Assembly (NCBI RefSeq): GCF_000586435.1
Contig: NZ_BAWH01000004.1
Span: 62,001-126,000, forward strand
Length of the DNA: 64,000 bases
Direction of reading: 5' to 3'
Source: Psychrobacter sp. JCM 18901
GTDB taxonomy: Bacteria; Pseudomonadota; Gammaproteobacteria; Pseudomonadales; Moraxellaceae
The translations under genes were made by a program, and so were the position numbers. This document shows, piece after piece, positions 1 to 10,387 of this stretch (position 1 is the first letter of the stretch; each line of letters begins with the position of its first letter). The notes beneath the pieces were generated by a model that saw only the letters and a list, made by a program, of their open reading frames with translations, ran no database searches and was not told where the DNA came from.

Positions 1-128
1 AGCACACAAGCATCATAGGCAGAAAGCGGCTCAGGTTCTTGCTCCTCTTTCTTTTTCTGCTCCTGTCTGGCTTTTTCTTCTAGATATTCTTGTAGTTCGT
101 TTTGCTCATCTTTTTGAGAATTATTCAT
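1..128 (-). CDS. N-terminus of a hypothetical protein (cut by window edge)
   Basis: An ATG at 128 opens a frame of 42 codons that runs off the left edge. The peptide begins MNNSQKDEQNELQEYLEEKA and is very rich in Glu, Gln and Lys, which suggests a charged, probably helical or coiled-coil cytoplasmic segment. It lies just upstream of nothing else in the window, and the amidase gene on the same strand ends 29 bases before this start (reading on the minus strand), so the two could share a transcript. No family can be recognised from this fragment. Confidence 0.5.
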   Translation of the reverse strand, partial: MNNSQKDEQNELQEYLEEKARQEQKKKEEQEPEPLSAYDACV

Positions 129-157
129 GGTTTATGTCTCCTGATAGTCTGTATTCT

Positions 158-1043
158 TTAATAAAAATCATCCCGACCAGCATATTTCTTATTTAGCGCC
201 TGCAATATCGCATAGGTCTCACTATCCATATTACCCGTTGGCTGCTGCGCTCTGAAATGCAGCTGAAACGCATAGACGACATCGCGACTGGCCTTGTCCC
301 ACGTATCGGTATCGTTGATTTGATAGCCATACTTGCGAAACGCTTGCTTGATTTCAGGTATCGTGGCCGACGCAAATCCCTCTTGATTCATAAAGAATTG
401 CTTATCAAATTCATCATACCAAGCGCCGATACCGTAATCGAAATACAGTCGCTCCCACGGGAACTTTGCACCAGGGTCTATCTTGCGCGAGGGTGCCATA
501 TCGGAGTGACCAATGATATTCTTCGGTGAGATGTCATAGCGCGTGGTGATATCTTGCACCAGTTGTGCGACTTTTTTTAATCTGCAACTCATCAAATGCC
601 ACATAGTGCTCATAAGGGTGATAGTCGAGCGTGCCATTTTTTTTAGTGCGTCTCGATATTCAGGCTTGATACCGCTATTGACGATCTCGATACCGATAGA
701 GGTATCATTTAATATCGTCCGTCCTGCAAAGCCGCCATCACCTGCATGCCATGCGCGCTCGCTCTCTGGTACGAGGTTATAGATTCTATTGTCATCGTTG
801 TCTAATACTAAATAGTGCGCGCTCACATTGCCTGTGGTCAATGTCTTTATCGAGCGCTCATTATCAGAGACTGTATAGTGCAGGACGATGGTTTTGATGC
901 GCTCGCTTTTGCCAGTTGCTTGGTAGCTATCGCTATCGATTACATACTGCGGCGTTGACGTTGTTACGCAGCCAACGAGCGATAGCATAGAGGATGATAT
1001 TAATACTGATGCCAATGCAATCGAGGAAATGTTTTTTTGCCAT
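158..1043 (-). CDS. amiD: N-acetylmuramoyl-L-alanine amidase, AmiD-like lipoprotein (frameshifted)
   Basis: The product should cleave the amide between N-acetylmuramic acid and the stem peptide, as outer-membrane AmiD does in peptidoglycan turnover. The Amidase_2 core is visible: TIVLHYTVSD with the zinc His near the N-terminus, SERAWHAGDGGF, SIGIEIVN, and IIGHSDMAPSRKIDPG carrying the later metal and catalytic residues. A peptidoglycan-binding-like C-terminal segment (KQAFRKYGYQINDTD...) follows. The best start is ATG at 1043, giving MAKNISSIALASV and a lipobox ending SLVGC, but this needs one T fewer in the T7 run at 1032-1038. Inside the gene, the runs at 637-644 (T8) and 572-578 (T7) form a compensating pair of shifts; between them about 22 residues read out of frame, and the alternative frame gives the expected NGTLDYHPYEHYVAFDELQI. 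Confidence 0.85.
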
Positions 1044-1144
1044 GAAATGCTCTATATAGGAAGAGTTGCGGTTATAGCTTCGTTTGCGTTTGCGTTTGAT
1101 GCTACTGGTGTCTATCTCTCTCGACAGGTAAATGCTATTTGCCG

Positions 1145-2510
1145 TTAATTAATGACAGAATCAACGTTGGAATTGACTGCGATTTTTTTATAACCAATTG
1201 CCCCAAGCAGAATAAAGAATCCCAGCAAAACATAAGCGTTGAACGACAGCGCTGCTGGTGAAAATGGTAGCAGTAATAGCGATATAAAGACCACACTGAT
1301 TAATACAGAGAGATAATTTAGCAAGCCTGCTTGTTTCTTTTTTTCGCTCATTGATGAGGTCAGCGGTCGTGACATAAGCGAAGCCAACGGTTATACCCAA
1401 AGACGCCATTGTCACGATATCGAGTAGGTAGTTTCTACCCAGCCAAGGAGAGAGTAGGCACACCAAGCATATCAATATAACGGTCTTTTGCTTACTGAAT
1501 TGGTTGTGTTTATCTGTAAATACGCTGGGCAATAATGACGTGTCGCCCATAGATTCCAAGAGCTTAACCGATGACAATATAAAGCCGTTGATACCGCTCA
1601 TTATCGAGCCAATCATAGCGATCGATAGCAGCCAGATGCCAATGCTACCAATCCGATTGTCTATGCCTTCACCTGTCGCCCAGTGGCTGTCTTTGATCGC
1701 TTGATAGTCAAAGCTCATGTTTAGCGCGGTAAAGTAGTTGATTAAAAAGTAAAACAACACACCAGCGATAAGTGAAATTAGGATAATGCTTTTGGTCTTG
1801 GTTTTTGAATCGCTAATCGCCTTTGAAATTTGCGGTGTGGTCTCAAAACCGACATACGCCCACGGCATAACGGCCAAGATAGGTAACCATGCCAGACTAG
1901 TGATAGAGCTGCTAGACATATCAGTTGGCAAAAATGCTTGGGTCGTTGGTGTCATCCAAAGTGAGGCAAAAAACAGCGCGGTGACTGATAGAATCATAAA
2001 GAGGGCGATATAGAGTTGGATTTTTGCGCCGACTCGTACACCTTTTAGATTGATATAACTGAATAAAATAATAGCCGCGCTGCATAAGAACACTTCACTG
2101 GCGTAGACTTCCCAACCAGCAATCGTATACAGATAACCTAATTGTAAGCCGCTAGGTAACAGATAGCGCAGTAGCAAAGCGACGGCTGATATATTGAGCG
2201 CGATAATAGAGATATAGCCTATCGTGACGCCCCAACCATAGATATAGGCATGCTTGCGATTGATGTATTTTTCAATCCAATAGATACCGCCTGACTCGTT
2301 CTCTGGCGTTTGAGTCAGCAAATTAATATAGGCACGCGCAACCATATAGATGGCTAAAGTACCGATAATAATAGCAACAGAAGAGCCTAATAGTTGCGAC
2401 TGTGGCAAAAACAAATCGCCTGGCATGACATAAGCGCCCCAGCCGATGATCGCACCAACGCTAATCGCTATCGCTTGTAAGTAGCTGATACTTCCTGTCT
2501 GTTCACTCAT
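1145..2510 (-). CDS. APC-superfamily amino acid permease (frameshifted near C-terminus)
   Basis: This is a multi-spanning inner-membrane transporter of the amino acid-polyamine-organocation type. It opens with the helix-1 signature SISYLQAIAISVGAIIGWGA and has about 11-12 hydrophobic segments over roughly 455 residues. The substrate cannot be deduced. The ATG at 2510 (MSEQTGS) is preferred over the upstream in-frame ATG because an AAGGAG motif sits 7 bases ahead of it. The T7 run at 1338-1344 shifts the frame near residue 390. With six bases, the frame continues from DLINERKK into KQAGLLNYLSVLIS and two more membrane segments, ending at 1145. It has no clear operon partner. Confidence 0.85.
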
Positions 2511-2667
2511 GGAGTGCTCCTTCACGATCAAAGATGTAGAAGGAGAGAGTGTTTATTATGGAACTGACATAGAACATGAAAAACCTTGTGACGCCATTAC
2601 GCAGGGTAGTGGCTATCTTTTATAAATAGAAAAGTCATATTAAAGGTTTTTGTTGAGTGTTACCTTT

Positions 2668-3447
2668 TCAATCCTGTTGGATTTTTTTAGCCAGAACCTT
2701 TTTCCAACTGTCCTCTAAACAGTCAATCGCGAGCCACGGTTCAATCACATTGGCATCAAACTTTTCTTTTGAGTTTGCCAGTTGCCACAGTGTCTCAAGT
2801 GTTGCAAACGGATAAGGGCGCTTAACCAAATACACGGGTAGATCAGCGTCTATAATGCCATCACGGACGACTTGGAAGTACCAGCCAGAGATACCTTGCT
2901 TGCTGACCCATGCTGCGATATTTGGTACTTTGGTAAATTGGCCGATTTGGTCATTGATTTTGTAGCAGGGGCGTCGCGGTTGGACGATACGTAACTGAAC
3001 GCTAGCATCATCATTACTAATGTCTTGATCGCTTTCAAAATGCCCACCATATTGAAAAACATCGCCAATACAAACCATAGATTCGGTCATTTCAGGCAGA
3101 CCATTGATAGCTTCAGTCGTAAGGTTTTCTCCTAGCGTACCGACGCGAACCTTTAAACTGAATTCTGCATTGATTCTTTCATATGTTGCAGGCGCTAGCT
3201 GATGCACGGCTTTGAGTGGGCCACCATGATGCTTGCGGTCAGCCTGTTCATCAGTGGTTAAGCCCATAAAGTTGACGGCGACAGGAGATTTGATAGGTGC
3301 TTTATCAATGGCGCTCATTTCTTCACGAGCAAATGGCATAGACTTACCAGCGCGAGCACAAGTGAGGGTAGCGATATGTAGGGGCAAGTCTTGGTTAAAG
3401 TCTGTTGAAGTTTGCTCAGGTGATGACGTGATCGATTCTGCGCTCAT
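2668..3447 (-). CDS. MOSC domain protein, YiiM-like
   Basis: The 259-residue protein carries a MOSC (molybdenum cofactor sulfurase C-terminal-like) domain of the YiiM branch. Visible signatures are KHHGGPLKAVHQLA, VGTLGENLTTE, QPRRPCYKI with the conserved Cys, and GISGWYFQVV. YiiM relatives take part in molybdenum-cofactor-dependent reduction of N-hydroxylated compounds; that role is inferred from the family. The N-terminal 25 residues (MSAESITSSPEQTST...) are a Ser/Thr-rich extension that shorter homologues lack, so translation could start later. It stands alone between the permease and rsfS on the same strand. Confidence 0.88.
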   Translation of the reverse strand: MSAESITSSPEQTSTDFNQDLPLHIATLTCARAGKSMPFAREEMSAIDKAPIKSPVAVNFMGLTTDEQADRKHHGGPLKAVHQLAPATYERINAEFSLKVRVGTLGENLTTEAINGLPEMTESMVCIGDVFQYGGHFESDQDISNDDASVQLRIVQPRRPCYKINDQIGQFTKVPNIAAWVSKQGISGWYFQVVRDGIIDADLPVYLVKRPYPFATLETLWQLANSKEKFDANVIEPWLAIDCLEDSWKKVLAKKIQQD

Positions 3448-3584
3448 AAGGTTTCCTAATAGGTAAAATGAATAGGCTAAGGCGGCTTAATTTTAGCGGC
3501 TAATAAATACTAATATGAAATGAGCTTATCTGTACTCAATGATGTATCTGATTATACTGGTTCATCACCATAAAATTTACATAA

Positions 3585-3616
3585 AAAAAGACCAGAATAA
3601 GTATTCTGGTCTTTTT
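3585..3616 (-). terminator. Intrinsic terminator downstream of rsfS
   Basis: A 15-bp perfect stem (AAAAAGACCAGAATA with its complement, 2-base loop) reads on the minus strand into a T-run. It lies 46 bases past the rsfS stop and would separate rsfS from the MOSC gene. Confidence 0.85.
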
Positions 3617-3661
3617 GATGGAGCGTCTCTTAACCTTGAACGAATATCGTCACTGATAAGC

Positions 3662-4075
3662 TTATTTGTTTTTGTTACGACGACCCGCAGTTTTCTTTTC
3701 GCGCGGCGTAGCAACTAGCTCAGCCAATTGCTCAGGTGATGACCATAGGCCTTCTAAGTCATAAAACTCACGCGCTTGTGGCGTCATCATGTGGACGACA
3801 ACCGCGCCCAAATCAATCAACGTCCAGTCAGAGTCGATGCCGCCTTCACGGCCAAGTGGCATAAAACCAGCTTGCTTAGCTTCAGCGCCAACGCTATCAG
3901 CCATCGCACGTACATGACGCTTTGAGGTACCATCAGCGATGATGATGCGCTCTGTTACGTCAGTCAACTCTTCTACATTCATTACAGTGATGTTCTTTGC
4001 TTTCATATCATCTAGAGCGCTTTGTACTAGGGTCAAGCATTCTGTTAGACGTTCTGCAGTCATGGTGTTGGTCAT
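3662..4075 (-). CDS. rsfS: Ribosome silencing factor RsfS
   Basis: RsfS binds ribosomal protein uL14 and blocks joining of the 50S and 30S subunits in slow growth. The 137-residue product shows the family pattern: KNITVMNVEELT, ERIIIADGTSKRHV, a charged helix, DWTLIDLGAVVVHMM and REFYDLEGLW. Start ATG 4075 (MTNTMTAERL) gives the usual length; the frame stays open a further 25 codons upstream but that stretch has no family character. The C-terminus ends in a basic KKTAGRRNKNK tail. It lies downstream of nadD on the same strand, the common nadD-rsfS pairing. Confidence 0.93.
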   Translation of the reverse strand: MTNTMTAERLTECLTLVQSALDDMKAKNITVMNVEELTDVTERIIIADGTSKRHVRAMADSVGAEAKQAGFMPLGREGGIDSDWTLIDLGAVVVHMMTPQAREFYDLEGLWSSPEQLAELVATPREKKTAGRRNKNK

Positions 4076-4205
4076 AAATTTTAATCTCTTGAATCGTAAA
4101 TATGTAAAATAAAGTGGTAAAACGTCAATTTGTCTTATCCGACTGATCATATGTTGTCAGTCACGCATAGAGACAGGATAGCAAAATGACATAGATAAGG
4201 CGATT

Positions 4206-5182
4206 TTAACGGAATTGAGCAGCAGAATATAGCTGATGGGCGATAATATATTGATAAACAGCAGGATTTAGCCATTTAGCTAATGGATTAGATTCAGTAT
4301 TGCTAATGATATCATTTATTGATGCTATAGATGCGATTTGCCTCTCAGCGACTGGCATTTTATTTGTTAGATCGTCTAGTTTGTGTAGCAGCTCACGTAT
4401 TTGTGTGCTTGATACCGCAGTAATAGGTCTCGAATCTATATAAATGCGTCCTTGATTGGCATTTTTCAAGTCAGTGCTTTTTAAGTCAGTGCTAGTCAGA
4501 TCAGTACTATTTGGATTAGTACTGTTTGAGTTTGAGCTATCTGACGAGCGCTGAATGGTTTGAGTTAACAGCTCGATAGGTGAATCTGTTATATGAGGTT
4601 GCAACGACAATGGCAATTGCGATTGTAGAACGGCAATATCTTCCGTAGTCGCTGTATTGTTTTCAGAAGAGATAGTGCTGTCAGAAAATTTTTCGCTAAT
4701 GCCATCGCTCACATCGGTACTGCTCTGACGATTAAACACCCATAGATTAACATGGTCAGTGAGACGTAAGCATCTTTCCATTTATCCAAACTATGGGCGC
4801 TGTCCATACCCATAATAAATATCAAACTGTCATTAGGATATTGCTGTCTTAATGTGCGTACGCTGTCGATCGTATAGACAGGCGGTGCTTGCCACAGCTC
4901 TAACTCATTGATCTGTATCGGCGTATTCTCTGTCGCCAGCTTTAACATCGCTAAGCGATGGTTAGGATCTGTACTTTGTGTCTTAAATGGCGAGCGTGCA
5001 TTGGGTAATAAGGACACATGCAGGGCACGCTGTAGCCGCGTTGCGATTGGTAGTAGGTGCTGATAGACAGACATCGCGACTTCTAAATGACCATTATGTA
5101 CTGGATCGAACGAGCCGCCAAGATAAGCACGAATGGCAGGTGTATGTGTTTTTTCTTGAGGGCTGTTGCTCGTATTTGGCAT
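4206..5182 (-). CDS. nadD: Nicotinate-nucleotide adenylyltransferase NadD (frameshifted, with repeat-bearing insert)
   Basis: NadD adenylates nicotinate mononucleotide in NAD synthesis. The nucleotidyltransferase signature GGSFDPVHNGHLEVA is near residue 22, followed by LLPNARSPFK, LIFIMGMDSAHSLDKW, and the C-terminal ISSTQIR-like motif seen here as VSSTQIRELL. A one-base shift falls near 4755-4772: one frame ends SLDKWKDAYVS, the other resumes LTDHVNLWVFNR. This one is not in a homopolymer. Between the two catalytic halves lies an insert of about 100 Ser/Asn/Thr-rich residues, absent from the usual 210-220-residue enzyme, that includes the tandem units STDLTSTDLKSTDLK. rsfS follows downstream. 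Confidence 0.85.
4460..4535 (-). repeat. Short intragenic tandem repeat in nadD
   Basis: Degenerate 15-base units around the core AAGTCAGTGCT/AGATCAGTACT encode repeated (S/N)-T-D-L-(K/T) motifs, preceded by SNSNSTNPN. It sits in the non-catalytic insert of nadD and could vary in copy number between strains. Confidence 0.6.
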
Positions 5183-5484
5183 AAATAAATGTATAAAAGT
5201 AGATAGGGCGCATGTGGTCGTTGATGCACCTTGCTCTTTTACTAGCTGACCTTTTTTAGGGTAAATAATTTGATGATAGGGCTATTGTAGAGGGCAGGCG
5301 AGCATCTGTCATCACTATCTATCACCACCTATAGTCAGTGAAAATTAATACCGCTACATTATGCACTGTTAAATCAATTTTTTTTGCTTGCTGTGCCTGC
5401 GCAGACAGAGGCTGCAAAAATTGATATTAGCAGTACCGTATCGTTTTTGAGATACTTTGACTATACCACCACAGCACCAATAAA
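5183..5484. other. Intergenic region between nadD and the pta terminator
   Basis: No convincing gene is seen. The stretch holds the nadD upstream region. TATAGTCAGT at about 5332 resembles the left end of the 108-bp repeat found elsewhere in the window, but no matching right end was found. Confidence 0.4.
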
Positions 5485-5515
5485 AAAAACCGACCATCAT
5501 AATGATAGTCGGCTT
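5485..5515 (-). terminator. Intrinsic terminator of the ackA-pta operon
   Basis: On the minus strand, CCGACTATCATT and ATGATGGTCGG form a stem with one G-T pair, followed by a run of T. It starts 35 bases after the pta stop. Confidence 0.8.
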
Positions 5516-5549
5516 TGTATAGGACTTTAATTAGCGAGCCTTACAGCGA

Positions 5550-7695
5550 TTAAATCAAATCGCTATAAGCTTGAATGGCAGTTAACGCGATGGTATAGAC
5601 GATATCGTCAACCAAGGCACCACGTGATAAATCATTCACTGGTTTATTCAGACCCTGTAGCATAGGGCCGACACTGACGACGTTGGCACTACGCTGTACC
5701 GCTTTATACGTCGTGTTACCAGTGTTAAGATCAGGAAAGATAAAGACATTGGCTTGTCCAGCAACAGGTGAGTCAGGCGCTTTTTGTTTACCGACGCTCA
5801 TGACAGACGCCGCATCATACTGTAGCGGGCCGTCGACCTTGAGGTCTGGTGCGCGCTCGCGAACGATTTGGGTTGCACGGGCGACTTTTTCGACATCTGC
5901 GCCTGCGCCTGATGAGCCAGTAGAGTAGCTGATCATTGCAACTTTTGGATCGATACCAAAGGCAGCAGCAGACTGTGCTGATTGAATGGCAATCTCTGCC
6001 AGCTCTTCAGCATTAGGATCAGGTTGATCGCACAGTCACCATAGACGACCACTTGCTCAGGTAGCAGCATAAAGAACACTGATGACACGAGTGAGTACTG
6101 CGGCGCGGTCTTAATCAACTGGAATGCTGGGCGTACTGTATTGGCAGTGGTATGAATCGCACCTGAGACCAGACCATCTACTTCGTCTAGTTGGAGCATG
6201 ATAGTACCTAAATAGACCGTGTCTTTTAGGTATTCAGCAGCGACTTCCGCAGTGGTTTTACCTTTACGACGCTCTACGACAGCGGCGATATATTTGCTCA
6301 TATCGAGGTTATCAGGATCGATAATTTCTAACCCTTCAGGTAGCGTTAGATCACGGTTTTTGGCCACTTGCTCAACGTCACTACGCTTAGCAAGTAGTAC
6401 GCAGTTGGCGATACCGCGACTCTGACAGATACAAGCCGCTTCGACGGTACGTGGCTCCGCGCCTTCTGGCAGCACAATACGCTTTTTAGCGTGTTGTGAT
6501 TTTTTTGACCAATTGATGGCGAAACGCTGATGGTGACAGACGCGGCTCATGATTACGGCTGAAGTATTCTTTAATCCAGCTTAGATCCAAATGAGCAGCC
6601 ACATAACGAGCCACTTCATCAGCACGTTCTGTATCATCACTCGGAATCTCAGAACTCATATGCATCAGGCTCTGTACCGTTTCGTAGCTGTCGCTTTCGA
6701 CACTCATGACTGGTATGCCAGTTTTGAGCGCTGATTGCCAAAGCTCAGCAACTGTATCGCTTGGGGTGATACCACCTGTCAATACTAGACCTGCCAATGG
6801 AATTCCATTGATACAGGCCAATCCAGCAGCCAATAGCAAGTCATCACGATCGCCAGGCACGACCATTAACGTACCACGCTTAAAGACTTCATTGACGCGC
6901 GCCACTGAGCGAGCGGTTAGGCTGATACGGTTGATACGACGTGTCTTTGCTTCACCAACATTTAACCAAGTCGCATCAAGCTCTGTTGCGATATCCCATG
7001 TACGAGGCACAGACAACGAGTCACTAAAAGGGACAACACCGATAAGGCGGAACACTTCGGTATTAAACGAAGGCGATAGACGCTGAACCTCTTGTAGGAA
7101 GTTCGGATCTAAGCTGACAACGGCCTCACCCGGCGCGACAGGTTGATTATCAAAGGTGTTCGGCACGTCCTGTACCCGCATCAATATTACACCGAGCGTC
7201 CGTGAATCGATGACACCGCCAAACTCACGGGCATGGACATCTAGTTTGTCTGCTAAATAAGCAGGTTTGCTGATGTCAGCGGTACTGACAAATATAATCT
7301 TGGCATCGAGCGCATGGGCAAGTGCACGGTTAATTTGTGAAGCATAAGAGGTCTCAGTGGTTGGCACCAGACCTTCACAGATAATCACGTCATGACCATC
7401 ATCAATCGTATGAAAATTGGCAATCACTTCTTCCATCAAGTCATCAAGATTGTCATCGCCTAGCATACGCTCGACGTGTTGACGGCTGATAGAGTCAGGC
7501 GGATTTAAGCCAAATGCGTGCATGGTCAATGCGCTTGAGCTGTCTAAGCTGTGCTGTTTGTCTAGCGTATCATCTTGCAAAAACGGCTTCATAAAGCCCG
7601 CTTTGATACCGTTATAATCAAAGGCACGGATTAGCTAGTGCGGCTGATGTCACACCGATACCGCGACTAATGGGAACAAGTAAAATGGTTTGCAT
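5550..7695 (-). CDS. pta: Phosphate acetyltransferase (three frameshifts)
   Basis: Pta interconverts acetyl-CoA and acetyl phosphate. The span encodes about 715 residues, the length of the long proteobacterial enzyme. In order it has an N-terminal P-loop-like domain ([28 protein letters not shown]), a DRTGG domain ([29 protein letters not shown]) and the catalytic PTA_PTB domain ([52 protein letters not shown]). Start ATG is 7695. Shifts occur near 7632 (extra base before IRAFDYNG), at T7 6500-6506 (six restores KKSQHAKK), and near 6024 (a missing base in the codons for NPDPNAEE). It is the second gene of an operon with ackA, 153 bases downstream of it. Confidence 0.92.
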
Positions 7696-7848
7696 AATGT
7701 GTCCTACAATTTATTTTATTTTAGACGTCGAGTCATTTTGAGCAGCATAAGAAATGCAGTATAAAAACACCAAGCGCTTTATCTTATTTGTTTTCAGCTT
7801 TTTATAAGCGTCTCGCAAGATAAGCGCTAGGCATTATAATCAATCGTC

Positions 7849-9079
7849 TTATACTAATTTCAATGCTTGACGAGTCTCTTGAGCGATGCGGTATTCTTCG
7901 TCTGTTGGTATAACCCACAGCTCGACACTGCTACCTTCTGCTTGGAAGCTGCCTTCTTGGCCACCATACAATCCAGCGTTCTTTTCAGCGTCCATTTTGA
8001 TACCGAAATGACGCATGACGCTAAATACTTGCGCGCGTGGTGACAGAGTTTTCGCCGATACCACCTGTGAATACAATACCGGTGAATTCAGGCAGTGCAC
8101 AGCTTAAGCTGGCGAGGTATTTACCAGCACGGTAGCAGAACATCTCGATGGCGAGCTGCGCATCTTTATGACCTTCGCTCGCGGCTTGCTCAATAGTACG
8201 CAAATCATTTGATAGACCAGAGATACCAAGCAGACCGCTTTCACTATTCAGCATCTTATCCGTTTCTTCTAGGCTAATACCGAGCTGACGTTTCAGATGC
8301 ATATGTAAGCTTGGGTCGACATCGCCGCTACGTGTGCCCATCATCAGTCCCTCAAGCGGGGTCAGACCCATGCTGGTATCGAGACTTTTGCCATCATATA
8401 CGGCAGTTGCTGAGCAACCATTGCCTAGATGTGCGGTTATCCAGCCATGAGGACCTTTTGCTTCAGTGATTTGGCTAGCACGTTCTGAGACGTATGCATG
8501 AGATGTACCATGGAAGCCATAACGACGGATTTTGTGCTCTTCGTATAGATATTTTGGTAACGCATAGCGAAAGGCGACGGGTGGCATAGTTTGGTGAAAG
8601 GCGGTATCAAATACCACAACTTGTGGGATATCAGGATAAATAGCTTGAACCGCTTCAATACCCAAAGCATTGGCAGGATTATGTAGTGGAGCCAATATTT
8701 TTAGGCGTTTTACTTCTTCCAACGCGTGCTGATCAACGCGAACCGCTTCAGAGTACTCACGGCCGCCATGTACCACACGGTGCCCGACAGCGATAAAGTG
8801 ATATTGTTCTAGTAGCTCTAGGATTTTTTGTAGTGCCAGTTTGTGACTACCACCAGGGATAGAAATCTCTAACTTATCGCCATTTAGCGTGGTGTGTTTG
8901 ATACGGGCTGTATCGAGACCTAAGTTTTCGGCAAGACCGGTGATACGAGTAGAATTGTCATCGCTAATCAACGCGTATTTGATAGAAGACGAACCGCAGT
9001 TGAGGACTAAAGTGGGGCTGGTTAGGGTTGATGTTTCACTGTTCTTATCATCAAAAGTGGTGCTTAGGTTGGCGCTCAT
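7849..9079 (-). CDS. ackA: Acetate kinase (one frameshift)
   Basis: AckA makes ATP and acetate from acetyl phosphate. Visible ASKHA-fold motifs are VLNCGSSSIKYALI near the N-terminus, VGHRVVHGG, VFDTAFHQTMP, RRYGFHGTSHAYVS, TAHLGNGCSATAV, DTSMGLTPLEGLMMGTRSGD and VFTGGIGENS. About 410 residues, close to the 400 of E. coli AckA. A shift at about 8033-8041 in a GCGCGCG stretch separates GENSVTTRA from the C-terminal QVFSVMRHFGIKMD. Start is ATG 9079. It is the promoter-proximal gene of the ackA-pta pair. Confidence 0.93.
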
Positions 9080-9884
9080 ACTCTATCCTTAGATTGGTTT
9101 TTATAAAGGGCAAATCAATTATATCGTTCGATACAAAAAAAGACGTCTATTGCCACGTCCTGTTTTATTATCATCAAATACTACATCACCGATATCTCAA
9201 GTGCTGTAGTAAGGCTCACAGCTGAGACATGATGTCATTGTTATATGGAATTGATGAAGTTGATAACCGTCGAGTAAATAAAAATAAGCCATATATATGC
9301 TGATCATACCAAGCAAGCATATTGGCGATTTTGTTTATACTTGGGCTACTATTTCTGACAGTGCTATGCATCCATGCTTATGAGGTAATGCGTCTGCATC
9401 TCAGGCTAGCATCCTATTGCCGCTGCAAACTGGGAATATAATGTAACACATTTTTGTTTCTACACCACGACAGGGGTAAGGTTTAAAATGTGTGATTAAT
9501 AAATGGCTAAATATAAAATAAATCAATTATATTCAGTAAGTTATAGAAATATAAGTGGATAACTTGTATGGGTGACATAGCAGGGTTATGACTCACGAAA
9601 TTGTAAGAAATATTGTCGAGATACCCATATGTCATACTTTCATATCTAAGCTCGCAGACGATATTACTATAAAAATTCGACTAATGTTTTAGAAAATATC
9701 CAACATCACGCAAATTTATTCACCAATCATATTCAGTATCCGTACAGCTTTATGTAATAATGCTATGATTAAAATAGTCATAACGACAGTGCTTTAACTG
9801 CTAGTTTAGCTGTCCACTTATTTTTTATTTATCACGATTTACTAACGCCATTATGCCGTCGTAAGCTCACAGGTTATCTATTAT
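9080..9884. other. 805-base intergenic region between divergent ackA and lptM
   Basis: No open frame with coding character was found on either strand. It must hold the divergent promoters of ackA and lptM-lysA. AT-rich blocks occur around 9480-9550 and 9650-9760, but I could not identify a specific operator or RNA. Confidence 0.4.
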
Positions 9885-10198
9885 ATGTCTACTATACACA
9901 GCCCTTCAGCAGCCAAGCATGCTAGCTCGTTCGCTCGTACCAGTCGTCAGGCTGTCGCCACTTTATTTATTGGTAGTGCGGTTATGGTAGGATTGTCAGG
10001 CTGCGGGCAAAAAGGCGATCTATATCTGGCAGACTCTAGTAGTCAAACGATAGAGGCAGTGCGTCTGTACTAGATAGTACTAGCCATCCACAAGATGCAG
10101 CCTTTGCGGGTATCGACGATGATAACTATCAAAAAAACCGCTACCTAGAAGAGCAAATGGTATTGCCTGAGCCTAGCACCGATCCTAACGACTATTAA
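9885..10198 (+). CDS. lptM: LptM-like small lipoprotein (YifL family, frameshifted)
   Basis: Small outer-membrane-targeted lipoprotein of the kind encoded just before lysA in many gammaproteobacteria; LptM assists LptD maturation in E. coli. The N-terminal region has a hydrophobic stretch and the lipobox GLSGC followed by the family signature GQKGDLYLAD. A one-base shift near 10040-10053 truncates the first frame; the other frame continues through GSASVLDSTSHPQDAAF and ends PEPSTDPNDY at 10198, giving about 104 residues. lysA starts 189 bases downstream. Confidence 0.75.
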
Positions 10199-10387
10199 TT
10201 GCTGAGCCAATAACTGCTAAGCTAATAATCGCTAAACTGAGCCAATGGATAGCGGTTAGGTGCTTGTTAATTAACAATTTAACTAACTGTCGATTCTTTA
10301 CTGCCTGATTGACTAAATAGCTTTAGAGTTTTGCTACCTAAATTTAATTTTCACCCTTGATAATCTGATTATATTAGAGATGTTTAT

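Noticed and set aside
5550-9079. Genuine decay of the acetate pathway because ackA and pta carry four shifts
   Set aside because: All catalytic motifs are intact in the restored frames and unrelated essential genes show the same damage, so sequence error explains it better.
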